Shown one piece after another: positions 10,536 through 20,145 of a stretch of DNA of 64,000 nt; position 1 is the stretch's first letter, and the number at the start of each line of letters is the position of its first letter. Source of the stretch: Faunimonas pinastri (lineage in GTDB: Bacteria > Pseudomonadota > Alphaproteobacteria > Rhizobiales > Afifellaceae). The position numbers were made by a program, and so were the translations under genes. The notes beneath the pieces are model-generated. The model had not been told where the DNA came from, did no database searches, and saw only the letters and a list, made by a program, of their open reading frames with translations. The stretch is from positions 60,658 to 124,657 of the forward strand of contig NZ_FOFG01000013.1 of the NCBI RefSeq assembly GCF_900110915.1. The letters run 5' to 3'.

Positions 10536-12293
10536 TCAGGCGAAGAGCCCGTGCACATACCAGAAGGGCCGGTCGGTCTCGCGGCCGTAAAGGCCCTCGC
10601 GGTAAAGCCAGTAGCGGCGGCCCGCCGCATCCTCCACGCGGTAGTAATCGCGCGTCCGCTCGTCGGAGAGCCCGGCGGGCGGGGCCGTCCCGCTCTGCCC
10701 CACCAGCCACCATTCCGGGGCGATCCGCTCCGGCCCCTCCGATCGCCTGACCTCGTGCACCGTACGGCGCCAGCGAAAGCGCACGGGCGCGCCTTCCGGC
10801 ACTTCGGCCATGACCTCCACCGGCTCCGGCCGCTCGAAAAGCCGCAGCGGACGCAAGGCCGGCTCCTCCCGCTCGCCCGACAGGAGGGGCCAGTCGAGGC
10901 CACCCTCACCCTCCGCCAGCGCCGCCAGTGGCCTTGCCGCGACCGCCCGCTCCGGCAGATGGCTGTCCAGCGCGACGAACCGCATGACACTTGCCGAACC
11001 GAGCCGCGCGCCCAGCCGGTCCACCAGATGGTCGAAGCTCGCCTCCACGCCGCCTTCGCCGGCAAGGTCGATCTGCGCGGGGCCGAGCGGGCCCGTTTCC
11101 ACGACGGAAAGGCGGATCGTGTCGAAGCCGAAGCCGGGATCGACGCTGTCGCCCAGCGTCGACAGGCGCTCGGCGAAAAGCGCCGTCATCCGGTCCGCTT
11201 CCCGCATCGGTCGCGCCGTGCCGAGCGAAATGCGGGCGACGCCGCCATCGACGCGGAACAGCGCCAGTTCCAGAAGCCGCGCGCCCAATGCCTGCCGCTC
11301 CAGCGCCTCCGCCAGCGAGCGGCCCAGCGAGCGCACAGTTTCGCGCACGCTGTCCTCCTCGCAGACAGGCTCGGCAAAGCGCCGCTCGGCCGAAAGAGCC
11401 GGTGGCGCCAGGCGCGGCGACAGCACCTCGTCCTCATGGCCGAGCGCCTGATCCAGCCGGCGAACGAGATCCAGCCCGAAGCGCGCGGCCAGCGGAGCGC
11501 GCGGCTGGCCGACAAGCTGGCCGATCCGCTTAAGGCCGAGCCGGTCCAGGAGACCGTTTTCCGGCTCGCCGATGCGGAGCGCGGCCACGGGAAGACCGGC
11601 CAGCGCTTCCCGCTCGCCGCCCGGCAGAACGATGGGTTCGCCGCCTCCATGCGCAACGCCCCAGGCCGCGCCGGCCGTGGAGGCGATCGCCGCCCGCGCC
11701 TCGAAGCCCTGCCGGCGGAGCCGCCGCAGGAGATCGGACCGCAGCGCCGTCTCGCCATCCTCCCCCTGCCGGGCAAAGAGATGGGTACAGCCGGAAATAT
11801 CCAGAAAGAGCCCATGCGGCACATCGAGCGCGACCAGCGGCGTATAGCGATCGCACCAGTCGGCAATCGCCACCAGCGCTTCCCGGTCTGCCGCCTCGTC
11901 GATTTCCGCGATCGCCAGATCCGGAACCGCCCCGCGCGCATCGGCCAGCGACATGCCGGGGCGCAGGCCGCGACGCTCCGCTTCCCCGTCGATCACGGCC
12001 AGGCGGAAGGCGCCCTTGCTTCGGCTAACGACGGCGCGCGGCGGCGGATTGGCGCCGTTCGCGGAGGCTTCAGGAGGCGCGTTTCCAGCCACCCGGCCTT
12101 GCCCGGAAAAGCACTCCCGGCCGTTCCGCTCCAGCCGCAGCAGCCGATCCATCGGCAGACGCGGCAGCCAGAGGCAAAGGATTCGCTGCGGCGTCCGACC
12201 GGGCGAGGGAGCCGACGGAGCGGTCGATGGGGAGGGCGAGGCCGGAGAAGTCCTCGGCAAGGGACCGGGTTGCGAAGCGACGCTCATGACCAT
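10536..12293 (-). CDS. imuB: ImuB, Y-family polymerase-like protein of SOS mutagenesis
   Basis: ImuB is a catalytically inactive Y-family relative that links ImuA and the error-prone polymerase DnaE2 to the sliding clamp during induced mutagenesis. The conserved start RILCLWLPRLPMDRL is at residues 38-52, preceded by a Ser/Pro-rich stretch. The acidic residues of active Y-family polymerases are not in place; the region equivalent to the active site reads LFLDISGCTHLF. The C-terminal half has the ImuB-specific LRPLRLFERPEPVEV and ends in WYVHGLFA. The first 75 codons overlap the end of imuA in another frame. Even the latest start compatible with the family still overlaps by over 100 bases. dnaE2 does not follow; thpR does. 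Confidence 0.92.
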   Translation of the reverse strand: MVMSVASQPGPLPRTSPASPSPSTAPSAPSPGRTPQRILCLWLPRLPMDRLLRLERNGRECFSGQGRVAGNAPPEASANGANPPPRAVVSRSKGAFRLAVIDGEAERRGLRPGMSLADARGAVPDLAIAEIDEAADREALVAIADWCDRYTPLVALDVPHGLFLDISGCTHLFARQGEDGETALRSDLLRRLRRQGFEARAAIASTAGAAWGVAHGGGEPIVLPGGEREALAGLPVAALRIGEPENGLLDRLGLKRIGQLVGQPRAPLAARFGLDLVRRLDQALGHEDEVLSPRLAPPALSAERRFAEPVCEEDSVRETVRSLGRSLAEALERQALGARLLELALFRVDGGVARISLGTARPMREADRMTALFAERLSTLGDSVDPGFGFDTIRLSVVETGPLGPAQIDLAGEGGVEASFDHLVDRLGARLGSASVMRFVALDSHLPERAVAARPLAALAEGEGGLDWPLLSGEREEPALRPLRLFERPEPVEVMAEVPEGAPVRFRWRRTVHEVRRSEGPERIAPEWWLVGQSGTAPPAGLSDERTRDYYRVEDAAGRRYWLYREGLYGRETDRPFWYVHGLFA

Positions 12294-13071
12294 TCCACTC
12301 CACGATGAAGGCGCCAGTGCGCCCCAGTCGGTTCTTTTCCAGATCCAGCCGCCAGGCCGTGCGCCCGACTCCGTTGGCGAGCGCCCCTATCTGGCCGGCG
12401 GGCCTTGCCGAAAGCCGCCATCGCGTTTCCGCAGCACTCGGTTCGGCGGGTGAGGCGACGCGAAGCAGGAAGCCCGTGACGCCGGTTTCGCGGGCCCGCA
12501 GCGCGGCACGGCGGGTCGCGGTGAGGTCGAGACAGGCCGCGCGGCGCAATTCGCAGACGGCGAAGCTCAGCCCCTTGCAGGCGAGCCCCGCCTCGAAGGC
12601 CCAGACGGCATCCACCGGCCGGGCCGCCTCCACCCAGACGATGCGGGCGGGATCGAGCCCCATCGCCGCAAGTCCCGGGCCGTAAAGCGTGCCCGTCTCC
12701 CGTCGGCTTTCCGCCGAGCTGACCCAGAGCACGGTGCCGGGAGCGGCCTTTTCGCCTTCTCGGGCAGAAGCCAGAAGCGCCAGCACGAAGCCCGCCGCGG
12801 CCGATGCATCGCGGGTCTCGGCCGTGCGGATCTCGTGCAGCGCCGCCCGCGCCAGTCCGCCCTGCAGCAGCGTGTCCAGTTCCGGCACGCCGAGGCTCAA
12901 CCGATCGGAGGCAAGGCGCGCGGCCGCCGGTCCGGCCGCCATCGTCCCTTTCGCGTCCGCGGGAGCGCCATCCAGAGACAGCTTTTCCGCTTCCGACATC
13001 CGGCCTTCCAGCCGGGCAATATCACTGCGCAAGCGGCAAAGCTCCGCCTGCGCCCGAGCGCTGACCGCCAT
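12070..13071 (-). CDS. imuA: ImuA, RecA-like SOS mutagenesis protein
   Basis: ImuA is the first gene of the SOS-inducible mutagenesis cassette of bacteria that lack UmuDC. The 333-residue product has the RecA/SulA-like core: LGVPELDTLLQGGLARAALHE near 60-80, then AAAGFVLALLA and the WVEAARPVDAVWAFEAGL segment. Relatives are usually 230-270 residues; the extra C-terminal 75 residues are Ala/Ser-rich and lie over the 5' part of imuB in another frame. A LexA box lies 15 bases upstream of the ATG, so damage control is direct. The pair is transcribed on the reverse strand, divergent from the GNAT-PAP2 gene. Confidence 0.9.
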   Translation of the reverse strand: MAVSARAQAELCRLRSDIARLEGRMSEAEKLSLDGAPADAKGTMAAGPAAARLASDRLSLGVPELDTLLQGGLARAALHEIRTAETRDASAAAGFVLALLASAREGEKAAPGTVLWVSSAESRRETGTLYGPGLAAMGLDPARIVWVEAARPVDAVWAFEAGLACKGLSFAVCELRRAACLDLTATRRAALRARETGVTGFLLRVASPAEPSAAETRWRLSARPAGQIGALANGVGRTAWRLDLEKNRLGRTGAFIVEWNGHERRFATRSLAEDFSGLALPIDRSVGSLARSDAAANPLPLAAASADGSAAAAGAERPGVLFRARPGGWKRAS

Positions 13072-13085
13072 GGCGTCACCTAACT

Positions 13086-13100
13086 GTTCCCTATTTGTTC
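13086..13100. promoter_or_regulatory. LexA (SOS) box
   Basis: GTTC-N7-GTTC, the direct-repeat operator recognised by LexA of alphaproteobacteria, matches exactly at 13086-13089 and 13097-13100. It lies just ahead of imuA and within the 124-base gap shared with the divergent GNAT-PAP2 gene. Confidence 0.9.
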
Positions 13101-13195
13101 ACATAGATTCCGAAGCCGTGAAGCAGAGTCAAGGGACGGCATCCAAATCCTGTGCTAAGGGCGAAGAACTGGAGATTCAGGGCAGTGTCCAAAGC

Positions 13196-14572
13196 ATGTT
13201 CGAAATCCGCCTTGCCCGAGAGGCAGATTACCCCGCACTCGCTGCCCTGCTGATCGAGGAACAACGGTTCTATCATCTCCCCCAGCCTGCCCGGCAGCAT
13301 CTCCTGCGCGATCTCGCGGCCCTGCCGGACGGCGTGGAAGCGCTGGTCTGCTTCGACGGCGCGGATCTCGTCGGCGCGGCCTGCTTCAGCGCCGTCTATC
13401 CCGGCCCGGGTCTCACGCGCGGCCTGTTCCTGAAGGATCTCTTCGTCGCCGAGCGAGCGCGCGGAAAAGGCGCCGGGCGCCTTCTCATGCAGCAAATGGC
13501 GACCCTTGCCGCCGAGCGCGGCTGCACCTTCATCGACTGGACGACGCAGAAGGACAATGAGCCGGCCCGCGCGCTCCATGCGAGCCTCGGCGCCCGAGTC
13601 CGTTCTGAAAACATCGCCTATCGCCTGCAGGATCAGGCGCTTCTCGACGCGGCGCGCGGACAGGGTCGCGAGACAATTCCCGGCTCCCGATCCGAGGCAC
13701 CGGAGCCCGTCAGGGGCTTTCGCCGGCGCATGGCCAGCCGCGTGGTCCGCCAAGGGGCGCGACTTCATTCGATCGGCGCGACCCGGCCGCTCGTCGCCAC
13801 CCTGTTCGTGACGACGCTGCTGTCGATCCTCTTCATGGCGTGGCCGGCTCTCGACATCGCCGTGGCGCACGCCTTCTACATCCATCAATACGGCTTCAAC
13901 GGCCCGGCCGTGGAACTCCTGCAGCTGATCCGCCATATCGGCCAATATATCGAGATCGCCGTCCTGGTCGGGCTGCTGCTGCCGCTGCTCCTGAAGCTCC
14001 TGCTGCCGCGCACGCGCATGCTGGTGCTGAAGGCGCGCGAGATCTTCTTCGCCGTCGGCGTCTTCCTGATCGGCCCCGGCCTCATCGTGAACGGCATCTT
14101 CAAGGATTATTGGGGCCGCGCCCGCCCGCGCGACATCCTGCAGTTCGGCGGCCAGCAGCACTTCTCCCCCGCCTGGTTCTTCTCCAACCAGTGCGACGAC
14201 AATTGCTCCTTCGTTTCCGGCGAGGGATCCACCGCCTTCTGGATCGTGGTGCTGGTCTTCCTGGTGCCGCCGCGTTGGCGAAAGGCCACGGTGCTCGCCA
14301 CCACCGGCTTTGCCGCCACGGTCTCCTTCACGCGCATCGCCATGGGCGGCCATTTCCTCAGCGACGTGCTGCTATCCTGGTGCTTCACGCTGGTCGTCAT
14401 CCTGATGATGAAGCAGTTCGTGCTGGACGGATTGCCCACGAGCTTCGACCGCGCGGTGGAGAACGGCATCGGCCGGGCCGGGCTCGCCCTGCGGCGCGCG
14501 CTTGGCGAAGTTCGCCGTCTCGTCGTCAAGCTTTCCGGCTTCGCCTTGCGTCGACACTTCCCCTCACTATAG
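13196..14572 (+). CDS. Fusion protein: GNAT acetyltransferase plus PAP2 (type 2 phosphatidic acid) phosphatase
   Basis: One continuous 458-residue frame joins two families. Residues 1 to about 150 are a GNAT domain, with [14 protein letters not shown] as acetyl-CoA loop and the [13 protein letters not shown] end. A linker (about 150-195) leads to a multi-span membrane domain. This holds the PAP2 signature: KDYWGRARP (K-x6-RP), CSFVSGEGS (the SGH motif with Glu for His, as in lipid A phosphatases LpxE/LpxF and relatives), and RIAMGGH (R-x5-H). The phosphatase end is probably in the membrane with its active site on the periplasmic side and the GNAT domain cytosolic. The ATG at 13196 has no good ribosome site, but upstream sequence is not GNAT-like. 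Confidence 0.85.
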   Translation: MFEIRLAREADYPALAALLIEEQRFYHLPQPARQHLLRDLAALPDGVEALVCFDGADLVGAACFSAVYPGPGLTRGLFLKDLFVAERARGKGAGRLLMQQMATLAAERGCTFIDWTTQKDNEPARALHASLGARVRSENIAYRLQDQALLDAARGQGRETIPGSRSEAPEPVRGFRRRMASRVVRQGARLHSIGATRPLVATLFVTTLLSILFMAWPALDIAVAHAFYIHQYGFNGPAVELLQLIRHIGQYIEIAVLVGLLLPLLLKLLLPRTRMLVLKAREIFFAVGVFLIGPGLIVNGIFKDYWGRARPRDILQFGGQQHFSPAWFFSNQCDDNCSFVSGEGSTAFWIVVLVFLVPPRWRKATVLATTGFAATVSFTRIAMGGHFLSDVLLSWCFTLVVILMMKQFVLDGLPTSFDRAVENGIGRAGLALRRALGEVRRLVVKLSGFALRRHFPSL

Positions 14573-14609
14573 TGCGCCGCGCATTCAAGTTCCTCCACGG
14601 ACCTCATCA

Positions 14610-15836
14610 ATGGCGCGCGACATCAAGAAGGTGGTTCTGGCCTATTCCGGCGGCCTCGACACCTCGATTATCCTGAAATGGCTGCAGACAACCTATAATT
14701 GCGAGGTGGTGACGTTTACCGCCGACCTCGGCCAGGGCGAGGAACTGGAGCCGGCGCGCCGCAAGGCGGAAATGATGGGCGTCAAGGAAATCTACATCGA
14801 GGACGTGCGCGAGGAATTCGTTCGCGATTTCGTCTTCCCGATGTTCCGGATGAACGCCGTCTATGAGGGCGTCTACCTCCTCGGCACCTCCATCGCCCGC
14901 CCGCTCATCGCCAAGCGCCTCGTCGAGATCGCCCGCGAAACCGGCGCCGATGCCGTCGCCCATGGTGCGACCGGCAAGGGCAACGACCAGGTCCGCTTCG
15001 AGCTCTCCGCCTATGCGCTGAACCCCGACATCAAGGTGATCGCGCCCTGGCGGGAATGGGAGTTCAAGTCGCGCACGGACCTGCTGGACTTTGCCGAGAA
15101 GAACCAGATCCCGGTCGCCAAGGACAAGCGCGGAGAGGCGCCGTTCTCCGTCGACGCTAACCTCCTGCACTCCTCCTCCGAGGGCAAGGTGCTGGAAGAT
15201 CCGGCGCAGGAGCCGCCTCCCTATGTGTTCCAGCGCAGCGTTTCCCCCGAGGAAGCGCCGGACAAGGCGACCACCATCGAGATCGGCTTCCGCAAGGGCG
15301 ACGCCGTCTCGCTGAACGGCAAGGATCTGAGCCCGGCGACGCTCCTGGCAGCGCTCAACGATCTCGGCCGTGACAACGGCATCGGCCGCCTCGACCTCGT
15401 GGAAAACCGCTTCGTCGGCATGAAGAGCCGCGGCATCTACGAGACGCCCGGCGGCACGATCCTGCACACGGCGCACCGCGCGATCGAGTCCATCACGCTG
15501 GACCGCGAAGCCATGCACCTCAAGGACTCGCTGATGCCGCGCTATGCGGAGCTGGTCTATTACGGCTTCTGGTTCTCGCCGGAACGCGAGATGCTGCAGG
15601 CGCTGGTCGACCGCAGCCAGGAGAACGTCGAGGGCACCGTCCGGCTGAAGCTCTACAAGGGCAACGTCACGGTGATCGGCCGCGAAAGCGACATGTCGCT
15701 TTATTCCGATGCGCTCGTCACCTTCGAGGACGACCGGGGCGCCTACGACCAGCGCGACGCGGCGGGCTTCATCCGCCTCAACGCGCTGCGCCTGCGCACG
15801 CTCGCCATGCGCGACCGCCTTACCCGCAAGGACTGA
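14610..15836 (+). CDS. argG: Argininosuccinate synthase
   Basis: Joins citrulline and aspartate with ATP to give argininosuccinate, the next-to-last step of arginine synthesis. The 408-residue length is standard. The N-type ATP pyrophosphatase loop AYSGGLDTS is at about 11-19, followed by [14 protein letters not shown] and, further on, [14 protein letters not shown] for citrulline/aspartate binding. The ATG at 14610 begins [15 protein letters not shown] as in relatives; an earlier in-frame start adds 36 residues that overlap the previous gene. A terminator follows, so the gene appears to be a single unit. Assignment is firm. Confidence 0.97.
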   Translation: MARDIKKVVLAYSGGLDTSIILKWLQTTYNCEVVTFTADLGQGEELEPARRKAEMMGVKEIYIEDVREEFVRDFVFPMFRMNAVYEGVYLLGTSIARPLIAKRLVEIARETGADAVAHGATGKGNDQVRFELSAYALNPDIKVIAPWREWEFKSRTDLLDFAEKNQIPVAKDKRGEAPFSVDANLLHSSSEGKVLEDPAQEPPPYVFQRSVSPEEAPDKATTIEIGFRKGDAVSLNGKDLSPATLLAALNDLGRDNGIGRLDLVENRFVGMKSRGIYETPGGTILHTAHRAIESITLDREAMHLKDSLMPRYAELVYYGFWFSPEREMLQALVDRSQENVEGTVRLKLYKGNVTVIGRESDMSLYSDALVTFEDDRGAYDQRDAAGFIRLNALRLRTLAMRDRLTRKD

Positions 15837-15862
15837 GCGAAAGCTTCGATATAGTCGCGACG

Positions 15863-15890
15863 GGTCGCCCTATGGCGGCCCTTTTTTTTC
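15863..15890 (+). terminator. Intrinsic terminator after argG
   Basis: GGGTCGCC pairs with GGCGGCCC (one T-G wobble) around a four-base loop and is followed by a run of eight T. Confidence 0.9.
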
Positions 15891-16058
15891 GCCTCGCGCG
15901 GAGAAGCGGAAAGTCAGGCTGGAGCAGAATACGGCCGACCGGGAAGCCTTGGCGCGTGCGCCGCTTCCATGTCCGCGCCGCGCCCAACCGCCGGTCAACA
16001 TCTCCAGACACGATTGAGCGGGCGGCTACCGCCCTGCCCCTCCCCAAAGGGAAGACTG

Positions 16059-16520
16059 TCAGAGGACGATGTCGCGCCCCTCATTGCCGAGATTGGAGCG
16101 CATAACGTTCAGCACCCGATGCAGCAGGCCGATCTCGTCCTCGCTGAGGCCGTTGGTCGCCTGCTGGCGCACGGTGCCCGCCGTTTCCCGGATCTGTTCC
16201 AAGAGGCTGTCCGCCTTCTCGGTCGTCGTCACGATCTTGGCGCGCCGGTCGTCCGGATCGGTCATGCGCGTGATCAGGTCGCGCTGCTCCAGCCGGTCCA
16301 GGAACCCGGAAAGCGTCATCGGCTCAACCAGCATCTTCTCAGCCAGCACCGCCTGACGCACCCCGCCGAGCAGCGAGACATAGAAAAGCGTGCGGGATTC
16401 GCCGGACGTCAGGCCCCTTCCTTCCGCCAGAAGGGCACGCTCGAAATGCTGCCTGAACAGGCGCGCGACTTCCGAGACCAGGAAACCGGTCGTTTCCGAA
16501 TTCGATGAACTGAGGACCAT
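16059..16520 (-). CDS. MarR family transcriptional regulator
   Basis: A 153-residue winged-helix dimeric repressor or activator. The central DNA-binding block is recognisable: VRQAVLAEKMLVEPMTLSGF (helix-turn-helix), then LDRLEQRDLITRM and the wing TDPDDRRAKIV, with N- and C-terminal helices for dimerisation. MarR proteins respond to small aromatic ligands or oxidants and often control a neighbouring divergent gene. Here the divergent neighbour is typA, 537 bases away, which is an unlikely target; the regulated gene is therefore unknown and the regulator may act elsewhere. Start ATG at 16520 gives the usual length. Confidence 0.93.
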   Translation of the reverse strand: MVLSSSNSETTGFLVSEVARLFRQHFERALLAEGRGLTSGESRTLFYVSLLGGVRQAVLAEKMLVEPMTLSGFLDRLEQRDLITRMTDPDDRRAKIVTTTEKADSLLEQIRETAGTVRQQATNGLSEDEIGLLHRVLNVMRSNLGNEGRDIVL

Positions 16521-17057
16521 TTTTATCCAGCTTTACGGCGGGCTAGGGTTGGCTTTCAGCTTTCCAGTGTCAATACGGCGCAGCCATGACGAGATGGTTC
16601 TCCCACTCACAACTGTGCGAGTCTGTCGCTTTTTCTGTCCTGAAAAGCCTTCCAGGACGATTTTTCCGCGCCCTTTCCGCTTCTATTAGGACGTCAGCAT
16701 GCTTCAGGTTCTCCGAACCGACGGGCCGTTGTGCTCGCCCTGCGTCGAGCGCAGCATCCCGGCTCGGGATCCCCGATCGGAGCCACGCCGCTGTGTGGCG
16801 CGGTGCTGATCCGACCGGCAGGAAGAAGATCGCGGCGGCCGCAAGTCATTCCCGCAGATTTCGACAGAAGACGAAGCAGTTCGAGGTGGCCATCCTTCGA
16901 ACGCAACCCCGTCCTGCGGTTTTTTGCCTTGATATTCGCGTCTGCGTGAACATATCAACCATCAGGCACGCGCGACGGATCGCATCGGCAGGATAGGCTC
17001 TATCTTGCAGCGCAAAAATCCGTTACGTGGGTGCAACCTCCAAAACCTGGACCATCT
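16521..17057. other. Long intergenic region, marR to typA
   Basis: 537 bases with no convincing coding sequence on either strand: short open frames exist but are arginine-rich translations of GC-rich DNA without ribosome sites or family-like stretches. A CGG-T6 stretch near 16918-16924 has only a weak stem before it. The typA promoter candidate is the only element I can support. Confidence 0.5.
16928..16956 (+). promoter_or_regulatory. Candidate promoter for typA
   Basis: TTGATA and ATATCA are separated by 17 bases, about 100 bases before the typA ATG. Moderate match by eye. Confidence 0.35.
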
Positions 17058-18884
17058 ATGACCGCGACTCTCCGCAACGTCGCCATCATCGCGCACGTCG
17101 ATCATGGCAAGACTACACTGATCGACGTGCTCCTGCGCTCGTCCGGTTCGTTCCGCACCGGGCAGCAGGTGGCGGAACGCGCCATGGACTCCAACGATCT
17201 GGAACGCGAGCGCGGCATCACGATCCTGGCGAAGGTGACTTCGCTGGTCTGGAACGACGCCCGCATCAACATCGTCGACACGCCCGGACACGCCGACTTC
17301 GGCGGTGAGGTCGAGCGCATCCTGAACATGGTGGACGGCGCCATCCTGCTGGTCGACGCCGCCGAAGGCCCGATGCCGCAGACGAAGTTCGTGCTCTCCA
17401 AGGCGCTCGCCATCGGATTGAAGCCGATCGTCGTGATCAACAAGATCGACAAGCCCGACGCCCGTCCCGATTTCGTGCTGGACGCCGTGTTCGACCTCTT
17501 CGCCGCGCTGGACGCCACCGAAGAGCAGCTCGACTTTCCTGTCATGTACGGCTCCGCCAAGCAGGGCTGGATGTCGGACAGCCCGGACGGCTCGCAGGAA
17601 AGCATCGGCCCGCTTCTCGACAAGGTGCTGGAACACGTTCCCGCCCCCGAGGTCGAGGAGGGCCCGTTCCGCCTGCTCGCCACCACGCTCGACGCCGATC
17701 CGTTCCTGGGCCGCATCCTGACCGGCCGCGTTCGTTCCGGCACAGTGAAGCCCGGCCAGAGCGTCAAGGCCCTGTCGCGCGAAGGCGACGTGGTGGAAAG
17801 CTTCCGCATTTCCAAGGTGCTGGCTTTCCGCGGCCTGGAGCGTCAGCCGGTCGATTCCGGCGAAGCAGGCGACATCGTCTCGCTGGCCGGCATGACGGAA
17901 GCGACCGTCTCCAATACGATCTGCGATCCCTCGATCACCGAGCCGATGTTCGCGCAGCCGATCGACCCGCCCACGCTGTCCATGACCTTCCGCATCAATG
18001 ACGGCCCGCTGGCCGGCACCGAAGGCGACAAGGTGCAGAGCCGCGTCATCCGTGACCGTCTGATGCGCGAGGCCGAAGGCAACGTTGCCCTCCGCGTCAC
18101 CGATTCCGACGACAAGGACGCCTACGAGGTCGCCGGTCGCGGCGAACTCCAGCTCGGCATCCTGATCGAGAACATGCGCCGCGAGGGCTTCGAACTCACC
18201 ATCGGCAAGCCGCGCGTCGTGTTCCGCACGGGTCCGGACGGCGAGCGTCTGGAGCCGATCGAGGAAGTGATCGTCGACGTCGACGACGAGCATACCGGCG
18301 CCGTCATCGAGAAGCTCGCGTCCCGCAAGGGCGAGATGCTGGAAATGCGTCCGTCCGGCGGCGGCCGCACCCGGCTTCGCTTCAACGTGCCGACCCGTGG
18401 CCTCATCGGCTACCAGCCGGAGCTCCTCTCCGACACCCGCGGCACCGCGATCATGAACCGCGTGTTCCACGCCTACGAGCCGCATCGCGGCGATATCGTC
18501 GGCCGGCGCACGGGCGTCCTGCTCTCCATCGGCCAGGGCGATGCCGTCGCCTTCGCGCTCTTCAACCTGCAGGACCGCGGCTCGATGATCGTCAGCCCCG
18601 GCGACAAGGTCTATACCGGCATGATCGTCGGCGAGCACACCCGCGGCAACGACCTCGAGGTCAACGTGCTGAAGGGCAAGCAGCTTACCAACATGCGCGC
18701 GTCCGGCAAGGACGAGGCGATCGCCCTGGTTCCGCCGATGCGGCTCAGCCTGGAGCGGGCGCTGTCCTATATCTCCGACGACGAGCTGGTCGAAGTGACG
18801 CCGAAGTCGATCCGCCTGCGCAAGGCGATCCTCGACCCCAACGACCGCAAGAAGGCGGAGCGCTCCAAGGCCAGCGCCGCCTGA
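17058..18884 (+). CDS. typA: Ribosome-binding GTPase TypA/BipA
   Basis: Translational GTPase of 608 residues, related to EF-G and LepA, that assists ribosome assembly and stress-specific translation. G1 is [10 protein letters not shown] (about 12-21), the switch II box [12 protein letters not shown], and G4 [10 protein letters not shown]. Domains II, III and V and the BipA-specific C-terminal domain are present, with [20 protein letters not shown] and RGLIGYQ as marker segments. The ATG at 17058 ([17 protein letters not shown]) fits the family; nine upstream codons in the same frame are not conserved. A hairpin downstream ends the unit. Confidence 0.96.
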   Translation: MTATLRNVAIIAHVDHGKTTLIDVLLRSSGSFRTGQQVAERAMDSNDLERERGITILAKVTSLVWNDARINIVDTPGHADFGGEVERILNMVDGAILLVDAAEGPMPQTKFVLSKALAIGLKPIVVINKIDKPDARPDFVLDAVFDLFAALDATEEQLDFPVMYGSAKQGWMSDSPDGSQESIGPLLDKVLEHVPAPEVEEGPFRLLATTLDADPFLGRILTGRVRSGTVKPGQSVKALSREGDVVESFRISKVLAFRGLERQPVDSGEAGDIVSLAGMTEATVSNTICDPSITEPMFAQPIDPPTLSMTFRINDGPLAGTEGDKVQSRVIRDRLMREAEGNVALRVTDSDDKDAYEVAGRGELQLGILIENMRREGFELTIGKPRVVFRTGPDGERLEPIEEVIVDVDDEHTGAVIEKLASRKGEMLEMRPSGGGRTRLRFNVPTRGLIGYQPELLSDTRGTAIMNRVFHAYEPHRGDIVGRRTGVLLSIGQGDAVAFALFNLQDRGSMIVSPGDKVYTGMIVGEHTRGNDLEVNVLKGKQLTNMRASGKDEAIALVPPMRLSLERALSYISDDELVEVTPKSIRLRKAILDPNDRKKAERSKASAA

Positions 18885-18940
18885 CCTGCCTGACAGCGAG
18901 GGCCCGCTCCGGCGGGCTCTCCGCATCGTGATGATCCATC

Positions 18941-18996
18941 AGGGCTACGCCCGGTTTCCTCCCCTTTCCAAAGGAGGGAACCGGGCGTAGCCTTTT
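18941..18996 (+). terminator. Very strong hairpin between typA and a GNAT gene
   Basis: A 20-bp stem (18943-18962 with 18973-18992, one T-G wobble) around a 10-base loop runs into TTTT. It ends only eight bases before the next start codon. The base composition of the arms makes it also readable on the opposite strand. Confidence 0.8.
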
Positions 18997-19000
18997 GTGC

Positions 19001-19507
19001 ATGACAGCTCTTGCCGTCGACTTCCGCTTCGCTCGCGCCTCGGACGCCGCCGACCTGGCGGATGTCTATGCCGAAGCCTGGCGGGAAGCCTATTCCGGCA
19101 TCATCCCCTCCGTCACCTTGCAGCGGATGATCGCGGGACGCGGCGCGCCCTGGTGGCGGCAGGCGATGAAGCACCGCAACGTCGTCGTCGTGGAAGCGAG
19201 CGGAAAGGTCGTGGGCTACGCGACCTTCAGCGCGGCGCGCACCGCCGTGCAGGTGCCCACGGCCGAGATCCACGAGCTTTATCTGCACCCCCTCTATCAG
19301 GGCATCGGCATCGGGGGTCGCTTCTTCGCCGCGCTCCTGAAGACGCTCGGTGCCCGGGGTTTCAGGCGCACGGTGCTTCGCGCGTTGGCCGACAACGATC
19401 GCGCCCGCGATTTCTACACCCGCCGCGGCGGCGCGGTTTTCGCCCGCAGCGACGACCCGCTCGGCCCGGTCAGGCTCCCCTGCCTCTGGTTTCAGTTTCC
19501 GCTTTAG
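19001..19507 (+). CDS. GNAT family N-acetyltransferase
   Basis: A 168-residue acetyltransferase of unknown substrate, similar to the group often annotated as putative RimI-like or ElaA-like enzymes. It opens with FRFARASDAADLADVYAEA, has the motif A loop YQGIGIGGRFFAALL for acetyl-CoA binding, and ends with the NDRARDFYTRRGG helix. The ATG at 19001 lies directly after a strong hairpin; I see no Shine-Dalgarno site between them, as the only GGAGGG is inside the hairpin stem. This makes the start, or its control, unusual. Downstream ppa follows after 92 bases. Confidence 0.85.
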   Translation: MTALAVDFRFARASDAADLADVYAEAWREAYSGIIPSVTLQRMIAGRGAPWWRQAMKHRNVVVVEASGKVVGYATFSAARTAVQVPTAEIHELYLHPLYQGIGIGGRFFAALLKTLGARGFRRTVLRALADNDRARDFYTRRGGAVFARSDDPLGPVRLPCLWFQFPL

Positions 19508-19599
19508 AAACAATTCGTCTTTGCCTGGCAGATTCGAACATTGCGCGGGGGCATCTGCATGTTCTAGCTTCCGCGTTATACGGTGAAGGATGCATGTAG

Positions 19600-20139
19600 A
19601 TGCGTATTGAGGCGATTCCGATCGGGAAGAATCCTCCGGAAGATATCAACGTCATCATCGAAGTTCCCGTTGGCGGCGAACCGATCAAGTACGAGATGGA
19701 CAAGGAATCCGGGGCCCTGTTCGTCGACAGGTTCCTCTATACGCCGATGCGGTATCCCGCGAATTACGGCTTTGTTCCCCATACCTTATCCGACGATGGC
19801 GACCCCATCGACGTTCTCGTGACCTCCACCCGCGCGCTCGTGCCGGGCTGCGTGATCAACTGCCGTCCGATCGGCGTCCTCATGATGGAGGATGAATCCG
19901 GCGGCGACGAGAAGATCCTCGCGGTTCCCGCCCCGAAGATGACGCGGCGCTACGAGAAGATCCACAGCTACCAGGATCTCCCGGAGATCACGCTGGAGCA
20001 GATCGAGCACTTCTTCACCCACTACAAGGACCTTGAAAGGGGCAAGTGGGTCAAGATCGTCCGTTGGGGCGATGTCGGCGAAGCCAAGAAGCTGATCGTC
20101 GAATCGATCGACCGCTACAAGCAAGATAAGGGCGCCTGA
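19600..20139 (+). CDS. ppa: Inorganic pyrophosphatase, family I
   Basis: Cytosolic hydrolase that splits pyrophosphate to phosphate and so drives nucleic acid and amino-acid activation reactions forward. The 179-residue length is standard for bacterial family I enzymes. Metal-binding aspartates are in [10 protein letters not shown], and further active residues in YGFVPHT and [17 protein letters not shown] lies 10 bases before the ATG. The last codons form part of a short GGGCGC/GCGCCC hairpin that may serve as terminator towards the convergent DUF167 gene seven bases away. Assignment is firm. Confidence 0.97.
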   Translation: MRIEAIPIGKNPPEDINVIIEVPVGGEPIKYEMDKESGALFVDRFLYTPMRYPANYGFVPHTLSDDGDPIDVLVTSTRALVPGCVINCRPIGVLMMEDESGGDEKILAVPAPKMTRRYEKIHSYQDLPEITLEQIEHFFTHYKDLERGKWVKIVRWGDVGEAKKLIVESIDRYKQDKGA

Positions 20140-20145
20140 GCGCCC

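Noticed and set aside
16586..16996. Forward open frame in the marR-typA gap
   Set aside because: Arg/Ser/Pro-rich, no ribosome site, no recognisable family; treated as intergenic.
18898..18921. Second terminator right after typA
   Set aside because: GC-rich stem present but no T run; the stronger hairpin at 18941-18996 is the likely terminator.
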